A DNA stretch of 64,000 nt from Haliscomenobacter sp040401995. GTDB taxonomy: Bacteria; Bacteroidota; Bacteroidia; Chitinophagales; Saprospiraceae. Positions within the stretch are counted from its first letter, which is position 1; each line of letters begins with the position of its first letter. Of this stretch, positions 50,312 to 58,542 are shown one piece after another. Made by a program: the position numbers and the translations under genes. The stretch spans positions 1 through 64,000 of the forward strand of contig JBBANM010000018.1 in assembly GCA_040401995.1 (NCBI GenBank), in the 5' to 3' direction. The notes below the pieces were generated by a model. That model saw only the letters and a program-made list of their open reading frames with translations, was not told the DNA's origin and made no database searches.

Positions 50312-52213
50312 ATGGATACAGATCTGCGTGAATTAGAAGAGTTGGCCGAGTTGTTAAAAATTGAAAAAACCGAAGATTTTGAACAGTACCGCCGCATCAT
50401 GGAAAGCCTACCGATCGATCAGCGACGGGCAAAAGGCATGGCCTGGTATCCATTAAACGTGATTCAATCTGGTTATACCATTGGCGAACGCGCCTTTGTA
50501 GTAGTGGAACGCACCCAGCAAAAAGGGCAAGAACATCAATTTCGGGCGGGCAAAATGGTGCGTTTATTTACCCAACAACCCAGTGTTCATAACCCCGATC
50601 GCAGCGGGATCATCTATTTTGTCGACAAAGACAAAATGCGCATCACCCTCAATACCCGCGATTTACCCGATTGGTTAAGTATCGGCCAGCTGGCAGTGGA
50701 TCTTCTTTTTGATGAGCGCACTTATTTGGAGATGGAAAAAGCGCTCAATAAAGTCATGCATGCTCAGAAAGGGCGTTTGGCGGAATTGCGCGCCATAATT
50801 TTAGGCAAAAAACCGGCACTATTCAATGAAATTATCAACCCGGTGGTCATCCCACAGCTCAATCCTTCGCAAAACCACGCGGTCAATCAAATTCTCGCGG
50901 CTCAGGATGTGGCCATTGTACACGGACCTCCAGGAACGGGAAAAACGACAACCTTGGTGCAAGCAATCGCCATGTTGTGTCAAACTGAATCAACGGTACT
51001 GGTCACCGCGCCCAGCAATACCGCTGCCGATCTGCTGACTGAACGACTGGCGGATTTGAACCTGAATGTGGTACGCATCGGCAACATTTCCCGGGTGGAT
51101 GAAAACATCGTGCGCCATAGCTTGGAAATGCAGGTGGCCAACCACGAGGAAAGCAAACGCATCAAAAAAGTTAAAATAGAAGCGGCGGAATGTCGAAGAA
51201 AAAGCCAACGCCTGCGCGGCAAGCGCGGACAGGAAGCATATGAAGAAAGACGACGGCTTACTCAGGAAGCAAATGACCTTTCTGCTTGGGCCAATCAATT
51301 GGAAAATCGTTTGATTGAAATGCTTTTGGATGGCGCTCAAGTGATCACTTGTACATTGGTGGGCGCGGCGCACCCCGTTTTGGAAAAAAGAAAATTCCGA
51401 ACAGTCGTGGTTGATGAAGCGGCGCAAGCCTTAGAGCCCGCTACCTGGATTCCCATTCTTAAAGCGTCGAAAGTTGTTTTGACGGGTGATCCTTTTCAGT
51501 TACCGCCTACGGTCAAATCCATCGAGGCGCAACGCCGGGGTTTTAACATCACCATGATTGAAAAATGTTTGCAACGCATTCCCGAGATTTCGCTGCTCAA
51601 CGTCCAATACCGGATGAACGAGGTGATCATGGGTTTCTCTAATCAGGCTTTTTATCAAAATGAGCTAAAAGCCGATGAAAGTGTTCGGCATCAGCGTTTG
51701 AACATCGCCCAAAATTCCCCGTTGATTTTTATTGATACTGCCGGTTGTAGTTTTGATGAGAAAACTAACCCTGCTTATCAAAGTCGTTACAATCCCGATG
51801 AGTTCCGTATTCTCTGCGAACACTTGTACCAGGTGAGTGAAGCTTTTTTGGGACAAGAACTGCCCTCTATAGCGCTTATTTCGCCTTATCGGGAGCAGGT
51901 GTTGTATATGGAAGAGCACATTCGGGAAGATGCCATATTGAGCCAATTACCGATCACGGTAAAAACCATTGATGGGTTTCAAGGGCAGGAAAAAGACTTA
52001 GTTTATATCTCCTTGGTGCGCTCCAACAACAAAAGTGAAATTGGTTTTTTGTCGGATTATCGCCGAATGAATGTGGCGCTCACCCGAGCCCGCAAACAGT
52101 TGGTGGTCATTGGGGATAGCGCCACTATTGGCAATACGCCGTTTTACCGCAATTTTTTGGAGTATTGCGAAACACAAGGCACGTATGTGAGCGCTTGGGA
52201 GTATATGATGTAA
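50312..52213 (+). CDS. Superfamily 1B helicase (DNA2/SMUBP-2 like)
   Basis: From the ATG at 50312 the 633-residue protein has Walker A 'IVHGPPGTGKTTTLVQAI', motif Ia 'VLVTAPSNTAADLLTERLADL', motif II 'TVVVDEAAQALEPATWIPIL', motif III 'VVLTGDPFQLPP', motif IV 'LLNVQYRMNEVIMGF', and motifs V-VI 'TVKTIDGFQGQEKDLVYISLVRS' and 'MNVALTRARKQLVVIGD'. This is the Upf1/SMUBP-2 superfamily that unwinds RNA or DNA. A charged insertion lies at about 290-340. No accessory nuclease domain is fused. Specific substrate is not deducible. Confidence 0.9.
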   Translation: MDTDLRELEELAELLKIEKTEDFEQYRRIMESLPIDQRRAKGMAWYPLNVIQSGYTIGERAFVVVERTQQKGQEHQFRAGKMVRLFTQQPSVHNPDRSGIIYFVDKDKMRITLNTRDLPDWLSIGQLAVDLLFDERTYLEMEKALNKVMHAQKGRLAELRAIILGKKPALFNEIINPVVIPQLNPSQNHAVNQILAAQDVAIVHGPPGTGKTTTLVQAIAMLCQTESTVLVTAPSNTAADLLTERLADLNLNVVRIGNISRVDENIVRHSLEMQVANHEESKRIKKVKIEAAECRRKSQRLRGKRGQEAYEERRRLTQEANDLSAWANQLENRLIEMLLDGAQVITCTLVGAAHPVLEKRKFRTVVVDEAAQALEPATWIPILKASKVVLTGDPFQLPPTVKSIEAQRRGFNITMIEKCLQRIPEISLLNVQYRMNEVIMGFSNQAFYQNELKADESVRHQRLNIAQNSPLIFIDTAGCSFDEKTNPAYQSRYNPDEFRILCEHLYQVSEAFLGQELPSIALISPYREQVLYMEEHIREDAILSQLPITVKTIDGFQGQEKDLVYISLVRSNNKSEIGFLSDYRRMNVALTRARKQLVVIGDSATIGNTPFYRNFLEYCETQGTYVSAWEYMM

Positions 52214-52417
52214 CGTGAGTTCTGAATTATAATAGCTAATACAGCATGAATTGTGAAAAAAGAGCAAAAAAATGAGACATTTGATGCTACCAAAGGGCGC
52301 TAGCCCTGTTTCCGTTTATAGAAAATTACAGAAATAAGACTCCTCAAGCTACGTAGTGGCGGCACGATTTGGTTTGTTATAGCCCTTGAATCTATTTCAA
52401 TCTCAGAATTCACGTTG
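52211..52417. repeat. Terminal-inverted-repeat element after helicase gene
   Basis: TAACGTGAGTTCTGA (52211-52225) and TCAGAATTCACGTT (52403-52416) form 13/14-bp inverted ends about 205 bases apart, enclosing a small GGGC-GCTA-GCCC dyad. It begins at the stop codon of the helicase gene and resembles a MITE. No coding potential is seen. Confidence 0.5.
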
Positions 52418-52447
52418 ATGTAACAACTTGGCCAAAACCCCACAAAC

Positions 52448-52485
52448 AAAAAGAGTCATCCCAACCGAATGGAATGACTCTTTTT
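52448..52485. terminator. Bidirectional terminator between helicase and gldN
   Basis: AAAAAGAGTCAT at 52448 and ATGACTCTTTTT ending at 52485 form a 12-bp stem, extended by CCA/TGG after one mismatch. T-runs exist on both strands, so it can terminate both convergent transcripts. Confidence 0.85.
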
Positions 52486-52503
52486 CTCATAAAAAATCAA
52501 CAA

Positions 52504-53370
52504 TCAATACGTCCAGAGGTCGTGTTCGAAGTTGAAAATTTGCTGTTTAACTTTGTCAGCTTCAAGGAGCAAGTCGCGGCCTGCATATTCATCCTGCAAA
52601 CGGAAATCCTTCACGTTAGATTCCTTGTAGATATAGCTGGCAAAAAACCGCATTTCGAAGATATCTTCCCAAGTCATGGGATTAGCATCGTTGAGGTCGT
52701 TGAAAACTTGTTCACGAGCTAAAGCTTCACGCGCTTCTGGGTAATAAATCCAGAACATGGCGTTTTCCCCAAGAACTGCATCAGATATACCTTTTACTTG
52801 TCGCACAGGAGCAATCCCGAGAATACGCACCTGCATGGTGGAGGTTTCTTTGTCAAAAAACCAAATTTCCTTTACGCGGAAACGCTGAATGTCTCCCGTA
52901 AGGTCGACCGTGTTTTTGACAATCTCTTTGCGGATTTCATAAGTTTCAGGGTCGGTAACTGTGATGGTATCAACGCGGAACAACAATTGGTTGACCGCTG
53001 ACGTATCCATCGGTTGTTTGAACTCTTCATCTTGAAAAATGCGCAAGGGGTGCTCAGCGTTATTGGTAGCATCCAACAAAATTTGTAGGAACGGGCGTTT
53101 CGGATAAACGAAAGGTTGGTTCATTTTTTCGCGAACGTCGATCAAACGCCAAATACGTTTTTTCCAAAAGATATCCGCTTCACGAGGTTGATCGTAAGGC
53201 AATACTCTTTTTTTCAAGGTAATGGTATTCTCAACAATGTCGTCGAGTGGAGGTTTGGGCGCAGGAGAACCCGATTCTGTCATGATTTCACTTGGAACCT
53301 GCGCAGCTAAGAAACCAGCGAAACTGCAAAGGACAACTAAAAGACCAACAACTCTGGCGGCAATTTTCAT
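52504..53370 (-). CDS. gldN: GldN, type IX secretion system protein
   Basis: The ATG at 53370 gives a signal peptide (MKIAARVVGLLVVLCSFAGF LAAQ). The mature protein contains 'DIFWKKRIWRLIDVREKMNQPF', 'LLDATNNAEHPLRIFQDEEFKQPM', 'FRVKEIWFFDKETSTMQVRILGIAP' and 'PMTWEDIFEMRFFASYIYKESNVKDFRL', characteristic of GldN/PorN. With GldK it forms the periplasmic ring of the type IX secretion system, which powers gliding and secretion of proteins with C-terminal CTD signals. It is the last gene of gldL-M-N, 78 bases after gldM. Confidence 0.93.
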   Translation of the reverse strand: MKIAARVVGLLVVLCSFAGFLAAQVPSEIMTESGSPAPKPPLDDIVENTITLKKRVLPYDQPREADIFWKKRIWRLIDVREKMNQPFVYPKRPFLQILLDATNNAEHPLRIFQDEEFKQPMDTSAVNQLLFRVDTITVTDPETYEIRKEIVKNTVDLTGDIQRFRVKEIWFFDKETSTMQVRILGIAPVRQVKGISDAVLGENAMFWIYYPEAREALAREQVFNDLNDANPMTWEDIFEMRFFASYIYKESNVKDFRLQDEYAGRDLLLEADKVKQQIFNFEHDLWTY

Positions 53371-53448
53371 TGTTAATATTTTTTTGAACAAAAATGTACC
53401 AGATAAACGGATTTACCTGGTACACTAGTACAATGATTGCGAAAAAAA

Positions 53449-55026
53449 TTAGCGAATCGTGATCGCAATAGAGTTAATTTTCCGAGTAGAACCTCCATCG
53501 CCAGGGCATTTGGCGCGAATGTTCTGGAATTGGTACTGGTCGCCAGGTTTTGCTTGGGCAACTGCGTTGGCAGCGGCTCCTGTAAAGCGCGGTCCTGGGT
53601 TTGGTATTTCTATGGGGTCTTGACGTTTTGGAACGTAAATCATGTTGAAACCAGCGATTTCACAGCGCGCTTCAAAGTCAAAGTTTTCCAATACCGCTAG
53701 TACACCACCGTTGGCACGCAATTCGCCGTTACCCATCGGTCCACCGGTAGAGGCACCAATTTTAGCGACAGGGTCAGGAATAGGCTTCACGCGGAATTCA
53801 AATGACTGACGCAAGCTACCAGCAGATACCGTAATGGTTGCTCTACCTGGGGCAGAAGCAGTGACCATGTACTTACCACCTGAGCCAGAAAGGCTTATGC
53901 CGCTACCGCTTACGCGTAGTTCGTTGCTGGAAACCCCAGCAGCTACTACTGATACTGGGTTTTGTACACCCATGTAGAATACGTTCATTTTATCCGCAGA
54001 TACGGCTACTGAACGGCGACCTACTTCGTATTCGAATTTCTTGGTAAACGATTGACGCTCACCTGTAGAAGGGTTCAAAAGGGAAGCTACTACATTGTAG
54101 GATTGTACGCCAGTTGCGCTAGCAGTTCTGGTGAACTTGGCTACACCTTCAACAACCCTCAACGCGGATCCGTCAACCGTGATCGACATGTTTTCCGATA
54201 CCGACTTTGAAGTAGCACCCACCGAAATATCAGCTTCATAAGGCTCGCCGGTGATGACGTAGCTTTTCTTAGCCGAAGAAATCGGGATGAAGTTGTCTAC
54301 TTTAAATGCCGTGGCGCCAATTTGCTTCGACAAATAGTTCAAAGTAGCCGCCTCAGAACTTTTCATATCGTTCTGGATCTTGGTCAACAGTGGGAACACT
54401 GCCGCCAAAGGCATTTGTTTAAAGGTGTAGGTAGCCCAATCCTTTACTCCGCCTTCTTTACTCCAATCTTTATCAGAAACACGCAAAGTAATAGCGGGTT
54501 CCAATTCAGTAGCAATAGTAGCAGTATTGATTTGGGTACCAGGCGTACCTTTCAAACGACCTACCAGTTCAAGGATTTGCTCGCGGGTGCTATTGATTTT
54601 GGCTTCCAGCTTGTTGCCATTGCCTTGATTTACCAAGAACCGCGTAGTGACGTCCTTGTTTTTATAGCCTTTGGGGTAACCAGCATGGTGTGCATCATTT
54701 TCTGGAAAATAACCTCCAGTTTCAGTTACCATTTTCTCTCTTAGGCTTTCAACAAACTGGTTGAATTCTTTAGAAATGCGCTGTACTTCTTTGGCTGTTG
54801 ATTCGATTTTCCCGTAACGGGTTTTATCTTGATCAACGTTTTTTTCCAATTGACTCATCAGCGAATCTGCTGATTTGTCCATTACGCTATTGCTGTTTTT
54901 GATCCCCTTATCGATCACAAAAAATGCATTGATGATCTTGGCGGAAACGTTGAGGGCCAACATCGCCGTCAGTACCAAGTACATGATGTTGATCATCAAC
55001 TGCCGGGGCTCCTTTGGAATTGACAT
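53449..55026 (-). CDS. gldM: GldM, type IX secretion motor protein
   Basis: The 525-residue protein starts MSIPKEPRQLMINIMYLVLT, with a single membrane helix at about 12-33 ('MINIMYLVLTAMLALNVSAK', the diagnostic GldM helix), a long helical stretch (about 45-125), then a large periplasmic region of four Ig-like domains ('VSVVAAGVSSNELRVSGSGISL', 'FEFRVKPIPDPVAKIGASTGG'). GldM with GldL forms the proton-driven motor that energises the type IX system. Position between gldL and gldN is the canonical order. Confidence 0.95.
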   Translation of the reverse strand: MSIPKEPRQLMINIMYLVLTAMLALNVSAKIINAFFVIDKGIKNSNSVMDKSADSLMSQLEKNVDQDKTRYGKIESTAKEVQRISKEFNQFVESLREKMVTETGGYFPENDAHHAGYPKGYKNKDVTTRFLVNQGNGNKLEAKINSTREQILELVGRLKGTPGTQINTATIATELEPAITLRVSDKDWSKEGGVKDWATYTFKQMPLAAVFPLLTKIQNDMKSSEAATLNYLSKQIGATAFKVDNFIPISSAKKSYVITGEPYEADISVGATSKSVSENMSITVDGSALRVVEGVAKFTRTASATGVQSYNVVASLLNPSTGERQSFTKKFEYEVGRRSVAVSADKMNVFYMGVQNPVSVVAAGVSSNELRVSGSGISLSGSGGKYMVTASAPGRATITVSAGSLRQSFEFRVKPIPDPVAKIGASTGGPMGNGELRANGGVLAVLENFDFEARCEIAGFNMIYVPKRQDPIEIPNPGPRFTGAAANAVAQAKPGDQYQFQNIRAKCPGDGGSTRKINSIAITIR

Positions 55027-55071
55027 ATTTTTTTACTTTTTCAGTGAGCAAATGGTTTGCAATACCAAAGA

Positions 55072-55695
55072 TTACCCTTGGCGAACGTTGGCCATGGCTG
55101 AAATCACTGTGCCGTATACACCATTAAGGGTAGCATAAGTGGAGTTCAGTTTGCCGATGTTTTTGTTGAGTTCGCCCAACTGTTCTTTAACTTGTTTGGT
55201 TTCTTCTGCAGAATCCGTTAAGTCAGCCATTGCTTCATTCAACTTGGTATAGAAGTTACCCATAGTGCGCAATTGATCTTTGGTACCAGAGAAATCAACT
55301 TCTTGCAAAGCTCTCAATGAAGACAAGCTTTTTGACATTACTTGCAATTCGCTCAACATACCGCCCAATTGTTGCTCCACTACTTCGCCGTTCAAACCTG
55401 GCAATTGTGGCAAGCTGCTGGTAGGACCTGAAACACCCGCAGTCATAGGTTGAATTGGCGCGTTATAGCTATCCAAACCTGGATACAATTTTTCCCAATA
55501 GTAGTCCTTGTCTGGACCGATAACACCAAGGAAGAAAAACAGGATTGCTTCTGTAATCATCCCCGCGACCAACATTTCGTCGGCAAGTGGCCAAGACATA
55601 ATTTTAAAAAGTGCGCCCAACAATACGACAGAGGCGCCAACACCGATAATCAGGTTTTTCAAGTACTTAAATCCACTTGATTTCAGGAAGCTCAT
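55072..55695 (-). CDS. gldL: GldL, type IX secretion motor protein
   Basis: The 207-residue protein has two membrane helices near the N-terminus ('LKNLIIGVGASVVLLGALFKIMSW' at about 13-34 and 'LVAGMITEAILFFFLGVIG' at about 42-60, containing the conserved Glu of the motor), followed by 'DYYWEKLYPGLDSYNAPI' and a long cytoplasmic helical tail. This is the GldL pattern; it couples with GldM. It starts 45 bases before gldM. It has its own upstream region of 481 bases, separated from gldK. Confidence 0.95.
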   Translation of the reverse strand: MSFLKSSGFKYLKNLIIGVGASVVLLGALFKIMSWPLADEMLVAGMITEAILFFFLGVIGPDKDYYWEKLYPGLDSYNAPIQPMTAGVSGPTSSLPQLPGLNGEVVEQQLGGMLSELQVMSKSLSSLRALQEVDFSGTKDQLRTMGNFYTKLNEAMADLTDSAEETKQVKEQLGELNKNIGKLNSTYATLNGVYGTVISAMANVRQG

Positions 55696-55938
55696 TAGTT
55701 TAACTTTTAAAGGTTAATGATGAAAGTTTTTGATCAGGTAATCTGTGAGGCGAACCCACAGCCTTATTAATGCTGTATTAAAAAAAGGTTACACTAGGCA
55801 AGAAGAAAAGTTGAAAAACTGTGCAAAGATGCAGTAGAATGGCGTTTTTTTGTCGAACAACGAGGATATAAAAGTCGTAAATCCGATGGTGTGCTGCGAT
55901 ACTACAAATCAAAAAAGCAAAGCCAGATCCTCTTTAAG

Positions 55939-56093
55939 GAACGGGTGAACAATAAATTACCACTTTATCCTTGCTCTTTCACCGCCACTCTTCCTATCTT
56001 TTTCGTTGCAATGCACCACATTGCGCCTCAAAAGATAGTTGATTGGCAGCTAAATAGCGGCGGCTAAAATGTCAATTTATTATCCGCCCGTCC
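55939..56093. repeat. MITE-like repeat, copy B (155 bp)
   Basis: The left end GAACGGGTGAACAATAAA and right end TTATTATCCGCCCGTCC are imperfect inverted repeats. The interior is nearly identical to copy A, including CTATCTTTTTCGTTGCAATG and CACATTGCGCCTCAAAAG. It is in the same orientation as copy A and lies in the gldK-gldL gap. Confidence 0.85.
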
Positions 56094-56113
56094 CTTAGCG
56101 TATTCATTAACAA

Positions 56114-56151
56114 ACAAGGATACTGTGGATTGAAACCCACAATATCCTTGT
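56114..56151 (-). terminator. Terminator after gldK
   Basis: Arms 56114-56128 and 56137-56151 pair over 15 bp with one mismatch. On the minus strand a T-rich tract follows the stem, placing it as the end of the gldK transcript. Confidence 0.7.
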
Positions 56152-56176
56152 CTATCGCTATGAATGATTGATTCAA

Positions 56177-57406
56177 TTAGAAATCGTTGATGGAGCGACC
56201 CAAGAAAGTCAAAGCGCAACGGAAACCGATGTATGACTTAGTGGTATCTTGATATTCCCAGCTGCGGGTACCATTTTGCAAGAAAAAGTGAATATCTTTC
56301 CAAGAACCGCCGCGAATTACTTTACGCTTGTTTTCTGGTGCATCCGTATCTTCCGCATCATAGCGAATATCCGGGTTAAGATCGTGAGTGAAAGAGTAGG
56401 CGTTTTCGTAGAATGCGGTAAGTGTCCACTCCGCAACATTGCCCGACATATTGTACAAGCCGTAGTCGTTAGGGAAGTAAGCATCAGCTTTTACAGTATA
56501 CAAGCCGCCATCTTCAGGGTAGTTACCGCGGCCAGGTTTGAAGTTGGCCAACAAACAACCTTTGGCGTTGCGGATGTAAGGCCCGCCCCAAGGGAAAGGA
56601 GCGCGATCATGACCGCCGCGAGCCGCATATTCCCATTCGTGTTCTGAAGGGAGACGGTAGTTTTCCGTATTGGTACCGTCTTTTTTGTTTTGGTATTTGT
56701 TCCACATCAACGTTCGCCAGTAAGTGAACGCGTTAGCCGTATGCCAATCGACACCTACAACAGGATAATCATCGAAAGCAGGATGCCAGAAGTAGTTACG
56801 AGCGTAGGGCTCATTGTAAGAGTAGGCGAAATCTCTAACCCATACCAAGGTATCGGGGTAAACATTGACTGTTTTCTTTTTGATGAACTCGGTACGAGGC
56901 GTACGACCGCGATCGTTTGCTGCCTTTTTCCAGTCATACCAAGAATAAGTGTAGTTCATTTTGCGGGTATCGAACTCTTTTTTACCAGAAAACTGATCGT
57001 CTCCTTGATAATAAAGGTCTGCCAATGCTTCATCTTCCCAGTCGATATCGGCTTCCCAGTCGATGTGTTCTGAATCGTCGATGAAGTTACCGAGCAATTG
57101 GTGAGCCAATGAATCGCGCACCCAGTTAACGAACTGGCGGTATTCATTGTTGGTGATCTCAGTATCATCCATAAAGAAACCTTGGATGGAGATGTTTTTA
57201 GGACGTTGGACAAACGTGTTGCTGACGTCTTGGTCACTGGGACCTACAAGTAATGTTCCCGAAGGGACATATACCATTCCAAGGGGATTAATCCCTTTCC
57301 AAACTGGCCTGTCGAGTACACCGACTAGCTCACCGGATTCTTGCTTGCCGCAAGAGACAACCACAAACACTAGCAGTACTAGTGAAAGCTTGAGTACGTT
57401 CTTCAT
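56177..57406 (-). CDS. gldK: GldK, type IX secretion lipoprotein
   Basis: A lipoprotein signal (MKNVLKLSLVLLVFVVVSCG, lipobox VVVSC) is followed by an FGE-sulfatase-like fold: 'GMVYVPSGTLLVGPSDQDVS', 'IQGFFMDDTEITNNEYRQFVNWVRDSLAHQL', 'PVVGVDWHTANAFTYWRTLMWNKY', 'YRLPSEHEWEYAARGGHDRAPFPWGG', 'GNVAEWTLTAFYENAY', 'RKVIRGGSWKD'. The large insertion at about 115-210 and the absence of catalytic cysteines fit GldK, the outer-membrane lipoprotein ring partner of GldN. It usually directly precedes gldL, but here the two are 481 bases apart. Confidence 0.93.
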   Translation of the reverse strand: MKNVLKLSLVLLVFVVVSCGKQESGELVGVLDRPVWKGINPLGMVYVPSGTLLVGPSDQDVSNTFVQRPKNISIQGFFMDDTEITNNEYRQFVNWVRDSLAHQLLGNFIDDSEHIDWEADIDWEDEALADLYYQGDDQFSGKKEFDTRKMNYTYSWYDWKKAANDRGRTPRTEFIKKKTVNVYPDTLVWVRDFAYSYNEPYARNYFWHPAFDDYPVVGVDWHTANAFTYWRTLMWNKYQNKKDGTNTENYRLPSEHEWEYAARGGHDRAPFPWGGPYIRNAKGCLLANFKPGRGNYPEDGGLYTVKADAYFPNDYGLYNMSGNVAEWTLTAFYENAYSFTHDLNPDIRYDAEDTDAPENKRKVIRGGSWKDIHFFLQNGTRSWEYQDTTKSYIGFRCALTFLGRSINDF

Positions 57407-57456
57407 GTTAATACACGAGTTTTCCTTCAGACTTGATGGCTTTGTAAAAAACCACC

Positions 57457-57486
57457 CAAATATAGACCATTTAATAATAATACAAA
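57457..57486 (-). promoter_or_regulatory. gldK promoter
   Basis: On the minus strand TTTG (57486-57483) is followed after 18 bases by TATATTTG (57464-57457), a perfect Bacteroidota -7 element. It lies about 50 bases upstream of the gldK ATG. Confidence 0.6.
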
Positions 57487-57562
57487 ATCAATTCCTTCAA
57501 ATTGACCTGAGGTTAACGTTAAGCCGGGTAGGCTTATTATTACCTCTTGAAAAAAGTTTGGA

Positions 57563-58531
57563 TTACAAAAAGCGAGGGTTGTAAATAATCTTTGGCGGGC
57601 GAATGTTCCCGAATCCCTCCTTAATGCGATAATGCAACACGATCTCGTGCGATCCGTTACTGACTCGTTGCAAACTGGAAAGCGTCAGATCGTAAGCGTA
57701 AGCGATGGTAAACTTCTGATTGAGTCTAAATCCTCCGATTATGGCTACTGCATCCAGGCTGCTCGAATTATATCCTCTTAACGTGGCCCCTCCGAATATA
57801 TTGTCGTTATACCGCATAATAACCCCTGCATCAAGCTGCAATTGGACCGCATCGGTACGTACAAAAACAGAAGGATGAACACTAAACTTATTGCTAAGCT
57901 GAAAATTGCCTTCGGCAGTAAAAAAATAGGCTTGTTTTAATTTGTATTGGAGCTGGTTAAGGGTAATTGTTGGACTATTTATATTGCGGATACCGATTCC
58001 AGCATTAAATTTCGGATTTTTGAAGTACACCCCGCCTTCAATTGTGGGCGCAATTCCTGACTCTGAAGCGGCCGAAAGCAGGTTGTCTTCATGGTTGATA
58101 ACGCCGCCGCTATAAATCCCTCCCGGGGTGCGGACAACAGTACCATCTAAGCGATACTGCGACATCCCTGCTGCTAAACCTACTGAAAAAATGCTATTTT
58201 TTATCGGCATTTGGTAGTTGTAGGCCAATGCAAAAGCGGTATTGCCTTGGGCGCCCAATCCATCGTTCTCCAATTTTATGCCAACCCCCGATCGCAATAT
58301 CGACAACGGCATTTGCGCCAAAAGATACTGAGATACCGGGGCACCCGGAAGCCCTGCCCATTGCTGCCGATACCCCACTGTTGCCGTTAAAGCATTATCC
58401 GTTCCTGCTGCGGCCGGATTCCAGTTGAACGTATTCAACATGTACATGCTGTACTGCGCTGGCTGTTGAGCCAATATGGGTAGAGAAAGTAGTAAAAATA
58501 ACCCAAAAAGGACATAGGGTTTCTTCAACAT
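57563..58531 (-). CDS. PorP/SprF-family type IX secretion membrane protein
   Basis: The 322-residue protein has a signal peptide (MLKKPYVLFGLFLLLSLPILAQQ), then 'PAQYSMYMLNTFNWNPAAAG', 'ALTATVGYRQQWAGLPGAPVSQYL', 'LENDGLGAQGNTAFALAYNYQMP' and repeating beta-strand pairs ending in 'FGNIRPPKIIYNPRFL'. This is the PorP/SprF outer-membrane barrel family that anchors or exports type IX substrates. It is 11 bases downstream of the YyaL-like gene and close to gldK. Confidence 0.9.
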   Translation of the reverse strand: MLKKPYVLFGLFLLLSLPILAQQPAQYSMYMLNTFNWNPAAAGTDNALTATVGYRQQWAGLPGAPVSQYLLAQMPLSILRSGVGIKLENDGLGAQGNTAFALAYNYQMPIKNSIFSVGLAAGMSQYRLDGTVVRTPGGIYSGGVINHEDNLLSAASESGIAPTIEGGVYFKNPKFNAGIGIRNINSPTITLNQLQYKLKQAYFFTAEGNFQLSNKFSVHPSVFVRTDAVQLQLDAGVIMRYNDNIFGGATLRGYNSSSLDAVAIIGGFRLNQKFTIAYAYDLTLSSLQRVSNGSHEIVLHYRIKEGFGNIRPPKIIYNPRFL

Positions 58532-58542
58532 ATAAAGTTATT

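Larger units (their letters stand above)
55696..56176. other. Gap splitting gldK from gldL
   Basis: The 481-base gap contains MITE-like copy B (55939-56093) and the gldK terminator (56114-56151). A -7-like CAAAGATG (55823-55830, plus-strand sense of a minus promoter) is the only candidate promoter for gldL, with no -33 at standard spacing. Confidence 0.5.
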
